A stretch of 64,000 nucleotides of DNA from positions 219,620-283,619 of the forward strand of contig NZ_JAKKOQ010000007.1 of the NCBI RefSeq assembly GCF_021738965.1. The letters are read 5' to 3'. The stretch is from Gordonia zhenghanii. Its GTDB lineage: Bacteria; Actinomycetota; Actinomycetes; Mycobacteriales; Mycobacteriaceae. Below, piece after piece: positions 46,674-55,218 of this stretch. The position numbers were made by a program, and so were the translations under genes. Each line of letters opens with the position of its first letter. Position 1 is the first letter of the stretch. The notes below the pieces were generated by a model. The model did not search any database. It saw nothing but the letters and a program-made list of their open reading frames with translations, and had not been told where the DNA came from.

Positions 46674-47381
46674 TCACGGGTTGGGCATTTCGTTCGACCG
46701 GAGGGTCAGATCGGCCTTCTCCATCGCGGCGATAGCGTCGACGCGGGCATCGTCCGCGCCGCGGATCCACACCAGCGCGGTGCCCGCGAGGAGCGGCGCC
46801 AGGAAGTTGGCTGCGATCGTGTCCGCGGTGTGCCACGGGCGGGTCGAGACGACGCGCTGCCCGGACTCGGTCTCCGACTCGACTCGCGCCAGCGTCGCGG
46901 TGGGCACATCGTCGAGTGCGAGGTCGCCCGCGCCTGCAGGGGAGTATCGGTCGCCGTGGGCGCGGACCGACTCGCCGAAGTCGTCGACGCCGATCGGCAG
47001 ATCCCGGGAACCCATCGCGAACGGGTCGAGCGGGACGACGACGACCGCGTCGGCGTCGTGCTGATCGAGTCGGGCCGCAGCGGTGAACACCACTCGGGCG
47101 TCACCGTCGTGATCGCCGACGAGGACGTGCGCTCCCGCCCACCAGGCACCCAGGAGGACGGCCGCACTCTGCCAGTGCTCAGGTAGGTCGACGCGGACGT
47201 CGTCACCGGGAACCACACCCACCTCGTCGCGCAGGTAGTTCGCGATCTTGGCGGCCCAGTTGCCGAGGGTCGCCGCCGACAGTTCGGTGCGTTCCCCGGT
47301 GCCCTCGTCGTAGAACGTGAACAGCGGACGGGCGGGGTCGGCCACCCGGCCAAGGACTAGAGAAGTCAGCGTGTCGGTCAT
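46674..47381 (-). CDS. TIGR03089-type protein (AMP-binding-like fragment)
   Basis: This 235-residue protein resembles the N-terminal part of acyl-adenylating enzymes (LFTFYDEGTGERTELSAATL, then LLGAWWAGAHVLV). It lacks the adenylate-forming P-loop (TSGTTG) and the C-terminal lid, so it should not be a working ligase. Such proteins are conserved in Mycobacteriales beside the LCP gene (Rv3268 position). Function is unknown. It converges on fadE25 with an 18-bp gap and follows the LCP gene by 23 bp. Confidence 0.78.
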   Translation of the reverse strand: MTDTLTSLVLGRVADPARPLFTFYDEGTGERTELSAATLGNWAAKIANYLRDEVGVVPGDDVRVDLPEHWQSAAVLLGAWWAGAHVLVGDHDGDARVVFTAAARLDQHDADAVVVVPLDPFAMGSRDLPIGVDDFGESVRAHGDRYSPAGAGDLALDDVPTATLARVESETESGQRVVSTRPWHTADTIAANFLAPLLAGTALVWIRGADDARVDAIAAMEKADLTLRSNEMPNP

Positions 47382-47404
47382 CTGACCATCGTCGCCGACG
47401 CCGA

Positions 47405-49126
47405 TCAGTTGACGCAGACCGGGCCGTCGTTGTCGGCCTTGATGACCTTCGACGACGGAGCCGACGACGCCGACGAGGCGCTCGCAGCGGAACTGCCGTC
47501 GTCCGAACCGCCCTGGTCGCCGGTGTTGACGATCGAACCGGCGCCCACGTACGTGTTGGTCAACGCGACCTTGAGGTGGTTCTCCGGCAGCGACGAGTCC
47601 TCGCGGATCGTTATGCCGCCACCGAGGTCGCTGACCAGCTGCTTCGCGCCTTCGTTGTCCTTGGAATCGGCGTACACGAGCGAATCGAACTCGTTCATCG
47701 GCTTGTTCGAGGTCGCACCGGCTTTGAAGCCGCGGCCGGTCAGCACCCGCGACACATTGCCCGCCAGGCCGTCGACGGTGCCCGCGTTGATCACGTCCAC
47801 CGTGTACTCGGCACGGGGATTGTCGGACTTCTCCGGCTCCTGGTTGCCGAGCAGTCGGTCGACGAACGTGTGCACGGCTGGCGGGTCGATCGCGAGGACG
47901 CTCTGAGTGCCGTCGTCGCTCCACGCCTGATCGTCGGCGATCGGGATGGTGGCGAACTTGATGTTGCCGCCCGTCAGGTCCTTGAGCTGCTCGGCGAAAC
48001 TGATGATGTCCCACCCGTCGTCGAGCAGCACCGACTTGGAGACGGCGTCCTGGAGTTCGTTGAGCTTGCCGGTGTCGGTGAGCGTCTGCGTCGACAGGAT
48101 CTTCTGCGCGAGTGAGGCCATGTACACCTGCTGGCGGGTGATGCGGTCGAGGTCGCCGCGCGGCAGTCCGTGGCGCTGTCGGACGAAGCTGAGCGCCTGC
48201 GGGCCGTCGAGGGTCTGCGTGCCCTTGCGGAAACGAGCACCCGACAACGGTTCCCGCACGGATCGCTTGAGGCACACTTCGACGCCGCCGACCGCGTCGG
48301 TGAGCAGTGCGAAGCCGACGAGCCCGACCTCTGCGTAGTGGTCGACGGTGACGCCGGTCAGATCTCCGACGGTCTTGATGAGCGCCTGCCTGCCGGCCTT
48401 GGTGCCTGCCTCTTCCGCCTCGGCCTCCGGGACACCGTTCTCCACGTCGCGGGCGCGGACGGTCTCTCGCGTGGTGCCGTAGGCAGCGTTGATCTTGCTC
48501 TTGCCGAGTCCTGGGACCTCGACGTACGTGTCGCGGGGGATCGACACCGCGGTCGCCGCGGACCCGTCGTTCGGAATGCGAACCAACAGGATCGTGTCCG
48601 TACTCGTCGAGACCTCGCCGCTCACCCGGAGTCGCTTGAGTTGGTCCTCGGGGAGCGGATTGCCTTTGGCGTCGTTACGCGAGTCGGTTCCCACCAACAG
48701 GACGTCGACCGCTCCGTCGTCGCCCCCGCCCAAGGAGAGCCCGCCGAGTTGGGTCGCCGACGACCGGATCGAGTTGAACTCGCTCCACCCGACACCGGTG
48801 ATCACCAAGACCAGGATCGTGACCAGAGCGACGAGGGTCCGACCGATGTGCTTCGGCGGGACTCCGGCGATGGGCCGGGTGGCCCATACCGACACCGCTT
48901 CGCGCAGAGTTCCGGCCTTGGCGGCACCTGCCTTGTCGGTGCCCGCGACGGACTTCGCCGTTTTCGGTGGCCGGCGTTTGCGGGGCTTGGTGTGGATCTC
49001 CTCGGACGTTCGACGACGGCGGGTGTCGGTGTCGACCGGTGCAGGTCGACGTCGGCGTGGCGCGTCCCCACGCGGGCGCGGCGCAGCGCCGTCGGTCCTC
49101 CCGCGGGTGCCGTTGCGGCGAGGCAT
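47405..49126 (-). CDS. LytR-CpsA-Psr family cell-wall ligase
   Basis: This 573-residue protein has an Arg/Pro-rich cytosolic N-terminus (about 1-100), one transmembrane helix (LVALVTILVLVITGVGW), the LCP catalytic domain (VLLVGTDSRNDAKGN, DTILLVRIPND, TAVSIPRDTYVEV, SFVRQRHGLPRGDLDRI) and a C-terminal LytR_C domain (YTVDVINAGTVDGLAGNVSRVL). In mycobacteria LCP enzymes attach arabinogalactan to peptidoglycan. ATG 49126 follows a GGCGAGGA site. It neighbours rmlD and wbbL, which make the rhamnose linker it would transfer. Confidence 0.9.
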   Translation of the reverse strand: MPRRNGTRGRTDGAAPRPRGDAPRRRRPAPVDTDTRRRRTSEEIHTKPRKRRPPKTAKSVAGTDKAGAAKAGTLREAVSVWATRPIAGVPPKHIGRTLVALVTILVLVITGVGWSEFNSIRSSATQLGGLSLGGGDDGAVDVLLVGTDSRNDAKGNPLPEDQLKRLRVSGEVSTSTDTILLVRIPNDGSAATAVSIPRDTYVEVPGLGKSKINAAYGTTRETVRARDVENGVPEAEAEEAGTKAGRQALIKTVGDLTGVTVDHYAEVGLVGFALLTDAVGGVEVCLKRSVREPLSGARFRKGTQTLDGPQALSFVRQRHGLPRGDLDRITRQQVYMASLAQKILSTQTLTDTGKLNELQDAVSKSVLLDDGWDIISFAEQLKDLTGGNIKFATIPIADDQAWSDDGTQSVLAIDPPAVHTFVDRLLGNQEPEKSDNPRAEYTVDVINAGTVDGLAGNVSRVLTGRGFKAGATSNKPMNEFDSLVYADSKDNEGAKQLVSDLGGGITIREDSSLPENHLKVALTNTYVGAGSIVNTGDQGGSDDGSSAASASSASSAPSSKVIKADNDGPVCVN

Positions 49127-49301
49127 GTCCTCGCCGCCTTCACGTCGCTGATCCACGCGTGCGCCGTTCCCTTCACTGCGAGTCGTCGCGCGCCGTCCGA
49201 CGCGCTCTCCCGCACGAGGATACTGGCGAGTCCGGGACCGATCGGGGAAGCGCGCCCGGGCGTGGGCGACGCCACGTCTCGGGTGAGGCACGATTGTCCG
49301 T

Positions 49302-50222
49302 GTGAACACTCCCTCGACGGTCTATGTGATCGGTGCCACCGGCCAACTCGGATCCGCTCTGCTCGCGTCTCGTGCGGTCCCCGCAGGCGTCCGCGTCGTC
49401 GGGTTGGGCTCGTCGGATGTCGACATCACGACGATCGCCTCGGTCCGGTCGGCGCTCGCCGATCTGCACGGCGGAGACGTCGTCATCAACGCCGCGGCGT
49501 TCACCGACGTCGACGGGGCCGAGACCTCCCGTGAGGCCGCCTATGCCGTCAACGCGGACGGGCCGGCGAATCTCGCCGCTGCGACGGCAGCGGCGCGAGC
49601 ACACCTGATCCACGTCTCGACCGACTATGTGTTCGGGCCTGCGGCGTCCGGATCGCGGCCATGGGCCTCACCGCTCGAACCGTCCGATCTGCGCGACGAT
49701 GCGCAGCCCGACACAGTCTACGGAGCGAGCAAGCTCGCGGGGGAGAGGGCGATGTTCGCCGCCGATCCGAACGGCGTCGTCGTACGCACCGCGTGGGTGT
49801 TCACCGGGCGCGCCCCGGTCCGCGACTTCGTGACGACGATGCGCCGACTGGAGGGCGAGCGAGACGAGCTCACCGTGGTCGACGACCAACGCGGCTCGCC
49901 GACGTACGCGCCCGACCTGGCAGGCGGGCTGTGGGAACTGGTCGCACGCATGCTCGCGGGTCGTTCACACGGCGGATCGGTCCTGCATGCGACGAATGCG
50001 GGCGAAGCCACCTGGTGTGATCTCGCTCGCGCTGTGTTCACCATCCTCGGAGCCGATCCCGAACGGGTGAAACCTTGCAGCACAGAACAATTCCCACGGC
50101 CGGCACCACGTCCGCCGTACTCGGTGCTGTCTGCGAAGAGCTGGGAACACGCGGGACTCACGCCGTTGCGTGACTGGCGCGACGCCCTCCGCAACGCGCT
50201 CGTCGCACCGACTTCGGGTTAG
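49302..50222 (+). CDS. rmlD: dTDP-4-dehydrorhamnose reductase
   Basis: This 306-residue short-chain dehydrogenase makes dTDP-L-rhamnose for the arabinogalactan linker. Rossmann motif GATGQLGSALL, then STDYVFGPAA and the catalytic YGASKLAGE (YxxxK) are clear. Start GTG at 49302. It leads a run with wbbL (9-bp gap) and the guanylyltransferase, in the order of Rv3266c-Rv3264c. The LCP gene is divergent across a 175-bp gap. Confidence 0.92.
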   Translation: MNTPSTVYVIGATGQLGSALLASRAVPAGVRVVGLGSSDVDITTIASVRSALADLHGGDVVINAAAFTDVDGAETSREAAYAVNADGPANLAAATAAARAHLIHVSTDYVFGPAASGSRPWASPLEPSDLRDDAQPDTVYGASKLAGERAMFAADPNGVVVRTAWVFTGRAPVRDFVTTMRRLEGERDELTVVDDQRGSPTYAPDLAGGLWELVARMLAGRSHGGSVLHATNAGEATWCDLARAVFTILGADPERVKPCSTEQFPRPAPRPPYSVLSAKSWEHAGLTPLRDWRDALRNALVAPTSG

Positions 50223-50231
50223 TCTGTCGCG

Positions 50232-51113
50232 GTGACTGCTCCTTTCGGCGTAGTGACCGTGACCTATTCGTCCGGTGACTACCTGCACAACTTTCTGCGC
50301 ACGCTCGGCGATGCGTCGCAGCACGCCCCTCAGGTCGTGATCGCCGACAACGGCTCCACCGACGGCGCGCCCGAGAAGGCAGCCGCCGACTACGAGAACG
50401 TGACGCTGGTCCACTCAGGCGGGAACATCGGGTACGGCGCAGCGATGAATCGCGGCGTCGCCGAACTCGATCCCGACCTAGAGTTCGTCGTCATCGCCAA
50501 TCCCGACGTCGAATGGTCGCCCGGCTCGCTGGACGAACTCCTCGCCGCCGCCCGTCGGTGGCCGCGCGCCGCCAGCCTCGGCCCCCTCGTGACCGAGCTC
50601 GACGGCTCGGTGTACCCGTCGGCGCGCGCCGTCCCCGACCTCGTGTCGGGTACCGGGCACGCCGTACTCGGCGCCGTCTGGCCGTCCAACCCGTGGACCA
50701 AGGCCTACCGCGACGACGAGCAGGGCCTCACCGAACGACCCGTCGGCTGGCTGTCCGGCTCGTGTCTTCTGGTGCGGCGCAGCGCATTCGACGGGGTCGA
50801 CGGCTTCGACTCCCGATACTTCATGTTCATGGAGGACGTCGACCTGGGTGACCGGTTCGGTCGCGCCGGATGGCTCAACGTCTATGTGCCGAGCGCCAGT
50901 GTCCTGCACGCCAAGAGCCACTCGGTCAGCAAGCACCCCGAGAAGATGATCCCGGCGCACCATGAGAGCGCCTACCGATTCAACGCGGACCGGAACCCCG
51001 GCGCGCTCCGAGCACCCGTGCGTCTGGTCTTGCGCGCCGGACTGGCTGTCCGGTCGAAGATCGCTGTCGCAGCAGCCCTGCGTGAGCGACGTCGCGTCAG
51101 TCGCGACGTCTGA
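50232..51113 (+). CDS. wbbL: Rhamnosyltransferase for the cell-wall linker
   Basis: This 293-residue GT2 glycosyltransferase has VIADNGSTDGAPEKA, the metal-binding region FVVIANPDVEW and a C-terminal MEDVDLGDRFGRAGW acceptor-side motif typical of rhamnosyltransferases. It should add L-rhamnose to polyprenyl-diphospho-GlcNAc, forming the disaccharide that links arabinogalactan to peptidoglycan. GTG start. No transmembrane helix, so it is likely membrane-associated. It lies between rmlD and the guanylyltransferase. Confidence 0.9.
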   Translation: MTAPFGVVTVTYSSGDYLHNFLRTLGDASQHAPQVVIADNGSTDGAPEKAAADYENVTLVHSGGNIGYGAAMNRGVAELDPDLEFVVIANPDVEWSPGSLDELLAAARRWPRAASLGPLVTELDGSVYPSARAVPDLVSGTGHAVLGAVWPSNPWTKAYRDDEQGLTERPVGWLSGSCLLVRRSAFDGVDGFDSRYFMFMEDVDLGDRFGRAGWLNVYVPSASVLHAKSHSVSKHPEKMIPAHHESAYRFNADRNPGALRAPVRLVLRAGLAVRSKIAVAAALRERRRVSRDV

Positions 51114-51137
51114 CCTGTATCGATGGAAGGAAACTCC

Positions 51138-52211
51138 GTGGCACCGTCTGTTCAGGCGCTGATCCTCGTCGGCGGCAAGGGGACCAGGCTCCGTCCGCTG
51201 ACGCTGTCGGCGCCCAAGCCGATGCTCCCGACTGCGGGACAGCCGTTTCTCACGCATCTGCTGTCGCGGATCCGGGAAGCGGGGATCACCGACGTCGTGC
51301 TCGGCACGTCGTTCAAAGCCGAAGTGTTCGAAGAGCACTACGGGGACGGCTCGTCGCTCGGTCTGAACCTGACGTACGTGACTGAGGATCAGCCGCTCGG
51401 CACCGGCGGCGGAATCCGGAACGTCTACGACTCGTTGACCGCGGACACCATCCTGGTCTTCAACGGCGATGTCCTCGGCGGCACCGACATCCGGGACGTC
51501 GTGACCACCCACCAGGAGTCCGGAGCGGAAGTGACGCTGCACCTGGTCCGGGTCAACGATCCGCGCGCGTTCGGCTGTGTGCCGACCGACGCCGACGGTC
51601 GGGTCAGCGCGTTTTTGGAGAAGACGCAGGACCCGCCGACCAATCAGATCAACGCCGGAACGTATGTGTTCAACCGCAGTGTGATCGGCGAGATCCCGAC
51701 GGGGCGAGCCGTCTCGGTGGAACGCGAGGTGTTCCCGTCGCTCCTCGCTAACGGACGGCACATCCACGCGCACGTCGACGCCGCCTACTGGCGTGACATG
51801 GGCACACCCGAAGACTTCGTGCGCGGCAGCGCCGACCTGGTGCGCGGTATCGCGCCGTCGCCGGCGATCGCTCAGCAATGCGGTGAAGCGCTCGTCCTCG
51901 ACGGCGCTGACGTGGCCCGCGGGGCCGTTCTGATCGGCGGAACCGTCGTCGGTCGCGGCGCCACCGTCGGTGCCGGGGCTCGGCTCGACGGCGCCGTGGT
52001 GTTCGACGGCGCGATCGTCGAGGCCGGCGCCGTGGTCGAACGCAGCATCGTCGGATTCGGTGCGCGAGTCGGCGCGGGTGCGCTGGTCCGCGACACGGTC
52101 ATCGGCGATCGCGCGTCCATCGGCGCGCGCTGCGAACTACTCCGCGGCGCCCGAGTGTGGCCGGGAATCCAGATCCCCGACAGCGGAATTCGCTTCTCGA
52201 CCGACGTCTGA
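51138..52211 (+). CDS. manB: Mannose-1-phosphate guanylyltransferase-type nucleotidyltransferase
   Basis: This 357-residue protein has an N-terminal nucleotidyltransferase (ALILVGGKGTRLRPLTLSAP, LGTGGGIRNV, FNGDVLGG) and a C-terminal left-handed beta-helix of hexapeptide repeats (about 255-345, AVLIGGTVVGRGATVGAG). GTG 51138 is used because GGAAGGA lies 7 bp upstream; ATG 51123 would add five residues. Rv3264c in the same place, named manB, is a GDP-mannose synthase; glucose- or other sugar-specific relatives cannot be excluded. A 16-bp tandem duplication spans its stop codon. Confidence 0.85.
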   Translation: MAPSVQALILVGGKGTRLRPLTLSAPKPMLPTAGQPFLTHLLSRIREAGITDVVLGTSFKAEVFEEHYGDGSSLGLNLTYVTEDQPLGTGGGIRNVYDSLTADTILVFNGDVLGGTDIRDVVTTHQESGAEVTLHLVRVNDPRAFGCVPTDADGRVSAFLEKTQDPPTNQINAGTYVFNRSVIGEIPTGRAVSVEREVFPSLLANGRHIHAHVDAAYWRDMGTPEDFVRGSADLVRGIAPSPAIAQQCGEALVLDGADVARGAVLIGGTVVGRGATVGAGARLDGAVVFDGAIVEAGAVVERSIVGFGARVGAGALVRDTVIGDRASIGARCELLRGARVWPGIQIPDSGIRFSTDV

Positions 52212-52241
52212 TCCGACCGACGTCTGATCCGACCGGGCCGG

Positions 52242-53123
52242 CTACCGCGGCATGAACGGTGCAGGCGGCAGTAGCTGGGTCGGCGGGATGAATCCCTCCG
52301 GCGGTCGCGGCCTGGTGGACGGTCGGGGCTTCGACGACGGGGCACTCTCCGACGGGGCGGTCTCGGACGACGGTCCCGGCGTCGTTGGCTGTGTCGGGAT
52401 CGACGGGTACGGGGTCGTCGACTCCTCGGGCGTCTCTGACGTGGGCGGGGCCGCGACGTCGGGTGCCTGCGGCGCCACGGTGTTCGGCGTCGTGTCGGGA
52501 ATCGGGACCGTCTCCGTGCTCGGTGGGGCGACGAGCGCCCGGTCGGGGATCGTGCGGTCGGCGATCACGTTCTGCCCGGACAGCGTGTACGTGACGTCGA
52601 CCGGTCCGCCGGTTGGGTTCGCGGTCGAGTCGCCACCGTCGAGCCAGCGGTAGCGGACGACGACCGAGTCGCTCGTCGAGCGGAGAACCGACGTGAAGGC
52701 CGTGTACGCCTCGGTGTCGTAGCGGATGAAACCGCCGGCGTCGAAGAACAGGATGCGCTGGGGCGAGCTGCCGGTCCCGCCTTTGAGATCGGCGTTGGCC
52801 CACATGAGTTCGGGACAGGAGCCGAGTTCGGCGCGGGTCCCTTCGGAGGCGACGAACCCTTGTCCGCCGTATGCGTCGATGGAGGAGACTGCCCGCACGA
52901 CGGTCGCTGCTCCGAGGTCCAGGCAGCCGCCCGGACCCGCGGTGACCGGGCGGTCGACGGCCGGGGTCGACGACGTCGGCGATGCAGTGGAGCGATCCCT
53001 GCTCGAGGTCGACTGCGGCTGGTCCGCATCGGATGCTCGATCAGCGTGGTCGCTGTCCCGACAGCCCGTCACCGTCACGACGATGCACGTCGCCACGACG
53101 GCAGCGGTCGCGAGCTTCCTCAT
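52242..53123 (-). CDS. LppP/LprE-type lipoprotein with Pro/Ser/Thr-rich tail
   Basis: This 293-residue protein has a signal peptide with lipobox VTGC (about residue 21). A Ser/Thr-rich spacer follows, then a globular domain starting GGCLDLGAATVVRAV with paired cysteines, the pattern of the LppP/LprE family. The final 110 residues are Pro/Thr/Ser-rich, suggesting wall spanning. ATG 53123 is preceded by AAGGAG at a good distance. Function is unknown. It converges on the guanylyltransferase gene. Confidence 0.78.
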   Translation of the reverse strand: MRKLATAAVVATCIVVTVTGCRDSDHADRASDADQPQSTSSRDRSTASPTSSTPAVDRPVTAGPGGCLDLGAATVVRAVSSIDAYGGQGFVASEGTRAELGSCPELMWANADLKGGTGSSPQRILFFDAGGFIRYDTEAYTAFTSVLRSTSDSVVVRYRWLDGGDSTANPTGGPVDVTYTLSGQNVIADRTIPDRALVAPPSTETVPIPDTTPNTVAPQAPDVAAPPTSETPEESTTPYPSIPTQPTTPGPSSETAPSESAPSSKPRPSTRPRPPEGFIPPTQLLPPAPFMPR

Positions 53124-53264
53124 GGTGTCTCCTTGGTCCGTTGTCACCGGGCCCGTCGAGTTCGGCATGTGAGACGTTAGTCTGCGGGTCGTTCGAACGA
53201 CTGACATCCGGCGGCGCGCCAGAGATCTTACTGGCAGGTCTGACGTCGGCTGTCCAATGGGAGA

Positions 53265-53915
53265 CTAACGGGCCTTCGCCGCCGCCAACAGGCCGTTTCC
53301 GACGGGGATCACCGCGGGCAGGAAACGGTCGTCCTCGGCGACGATGGTCGCCGCCTCGCGTGCGGCGAGCGTCCGCGGGTCGGTGGCGTCGCGGTCGGCG
53401 ATGGTTCCGTCGGCCGAGGCGTTGTTCACCACGAGTAGTCCTCCCGGCCGCAGGATGCGTACCGCTTCGGTGACGAACGCCGGGTACGACATCGGCGGTC
53501 CGTCGACGAACACGAGGTCGTACGACTCGTCGGCGAGCCGAGTGAGGACGTCGGTCGGCGCACCGTTGATCAATCGTGTTCGTCCGGGTGCGATCTCTGC
53601 ATCGGCGAATGTCTCGCGTGCGGCACGGTGATGCTCGGACTCGGGGTCGATCGTGGTCAGAACTCCGGTGGCAGGCATACCCGCCAGCAGCCACAGGCTG
53701 CTCACGCCGACGCCGGTCCCGATCTCGACGACGTGCTCGGCGTTCGCCGTCCGCGCGAAGAGCGACAGGAGGGCTCCGGTTGCGGGGCTGACGGCGCGCG
53801 CGCCGAGTTCTTCGCCGCGCATCCGTGCTGCGGCCATCGCATCGTCTTCGATGATCGCAGCTTCGGCGTAAGCGGCGAGCTGGTCGGTGGTCTGCGAACC
53901 AGTCGTGTCAGTCAT
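53265..53915 (-). CDS. O-methyltransferase (class I SAM-dependent)
   Basis: This 216-residue protein is of the catechol-O-methyltransferase-like family. Motif I is VVEIGTGVGVSSLWLL, followed by VLTTIDPESEHHRAA and VFVDGPPMSYPAFV. It lies next to sigE, as Rv1220c does. The natural substrate is unknown. It is divergent from sigE across 153 bp. Confidence 0.87.
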   Translation of the reverse strand: MTDTTGSQTTDQLAAYAEAAIIEDDAMAAARMRGEELGARAVSPATGALLSLFARTANAEHVVEIGTGVGVSSLWLLAGMPATGVLTTIDPESEHHRAARETFADAEIAPGRTRLINGAPTDVLTRLADESYDLVFVDGPPMSYPAFVTEAVRILRPGGLLVVNNASADGTIADRDATDPRTLAAREAATIVAEDDRFLPAVIPVGNGLLAAAKAR

Positions 53916-54068
53916 GTCAACGAGGGTGCCACAGTGGTGCTGACCTGGACTCGCCCCACGCCGCGCACGACCGATTCCACCTCTGAAGGGGGCGCTGGCT
54001 CACATCCTCAGGGAACACACAGCCCGTTCTGTGGGCTCCCACATTCGGGTGCGAGAGGGTCATAGTCA

Positions 54069-54785
54069 ATGGCTTGGAATATCGATCGCAGCGCTGACGT
54101 TGCACCGGGGGACAATGCCCGGTCTGTCCGCGATTTCGCGATGAAAGGAACTGGCACCGCACCGATGACCGTCCCTGACACCACCGAATCGGCCTCGCGT
54201 GACTCCTTCCGCGGGACTGCGGGCTTCGATGCGACCGGCGACACCACCCTGATGCCGTCGTGGGACGAACTCGTCGCCGAGCACGCCGACCGGGTCTACC
54301 GTCTCGCATACCGGCTCTCCGGCAATCAGCACGACGCCGAGGACCTCACGCAGGAGACGTTCATCCGAGTCTTCCGGTCGCTGACGAACTACAAGCCGGG
54401 GACTTTCGAGGGGTGGTTGCACCGCATCACCACGAACCTGTTCCTCGACATGGTCCGTCGTCGCGCCAAGATCCGTATGGAGGCCCTCGAGCCCGTCTAC
54501 GAGAAGATCCCGACCGACACGCCCGATCCGCAGCAGGTGTACGCGGACGCGAATCTCGGCCAAGAACTGCAGGAAGCGCTCGACGCTCTGGGCCCCGAAT
54601 TCCGCGCCGCTGTGGTCTTGTGCGACATCGAAGGGCTCTCGTACGAGGAGGTCGGCGCGACGTTGGGCGTCAAGATGGGCACCGTTCGGAGTCGCATCCA
54701 TCGTGGTCGGCAGGGGATTCGCGAGTTCCTCGCGGCCCGCGGGCACACCGACAGCCGCTCGGTCGCCGTCGCCAGTGAGGGCTGA
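54069..54785 (+). CDS. sigE: ECF sigma factor SigE
   Basis: This 238-residue ECF sigma factor has sigma-2 at about 65-135 ([30 protein letters not shown]) and sigma-4 at about 155-215 ([21 protein letters not shown]). The N-terminal 60 residues are an extension like that of mycobacterial SigE, for which several starts are used; ATGs at 54141 and 54165 are alternatives. It responds to envelope stress through the anti-sigma factor encoded next. The order sigE-rseA-htrA-tatB matches Rv1221-Rv1224. Confidence 0.92.
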   Translation: MAWNIDRSADVAPGDNARSVRDFAMKGTGTAPMTVPDTTESASRDSFRGTAGFDATGDTTLMPSWDELVAEHADRVYRLAYRLSGNQHDAEDLTQETFIRVFRSLTNYKPGTFEGWLHRITTNLFLDMVRRRAKIRMEALEPVYEKIPTDTPDPQQVYADANLGQELQEALDALGPEFRAAVVLCDIEGLSYEEVGATLGVKMGTVRSRIHRGRQGIREFLAARGHTDSRSVAVASEG

Positions 54786-54855
54786 TCGCGTAAGCTGGGC
54801 CCGACCGATCGCGTTGGGCCGCCGTAGCGGCCGCCGAGTGGAAGGGGCGCCGCCA

Positions 54856-55215
54856 GTGGGTCTGGGACACCGTTCGTCCGGTCGCCGTTGGGCGCCGGTG
54901 AGTTCGTCGATCGTTCCTAATCCCGGGTACGCCGCGCGCCAAGAGTTCGCCCCCACCGAGCATCTCGCTGTGGAAGCCGTCGTCGCCTACGTCGACAACG
55001 AGTTGTCGCCGATGGCGACGACGCGCGCCGACGCACACCTGTCGTTGTGCGGGAGGTGTTCCGACGAGGTCGTCAATCAAGCCCGCGCGCGCTCGCTGCT
55101 TCGCGACGGTGCGCCGATGAGCGCGCCGCCGTCGTTGCTCGGCGAGCTCAGCAAGATCCCCACGCAGGAGATCGACATGCGCGGCACGAACCGATCGAAT
55201 CGCCGGGGCCGCTGA
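54856..55215 (+). CDS. rseA: Zinc-binding anti-sigma factor
   Basis: This 119-residue protein carries the zinc anti-sigma (ZAS) motif HLSLCGRC (His61, Cys65, Cys68) after a helix EHLAVEAVVAYVDNEL. It has no transmembrane segment, so it is a soluble inhibitor of SigE as in mycobacteria. The GTG at 54856 is favoured by GGAAGGGG upstream; GTG 54775, overlapping sigE, would extend it by 27 residues with Arg-rich sequence. htrA follows after 3 bp. Confidence 0.82.
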   Translation: MGLGHRSSGRRWAPVSSSIVPNPGYAARQEFAPTEHLAVEAVVAYVDNELSPMATTRADAHLSLCGRCSDEVVNQARARSLLRDGAPMSAPPSLLGELSKIPTQEIDMRGTNRSNRRGR

Positions 55216-55218
55216 CTC

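Noticed and set aside
54110..54168. Internal ATGs of sigE at 54141 and 54165 as sole start
   Set aside because: SigE of mycobacteria uses several starts; nothing in the sequence excludes 54069, so the longest frame is kept with the alternatives noted.
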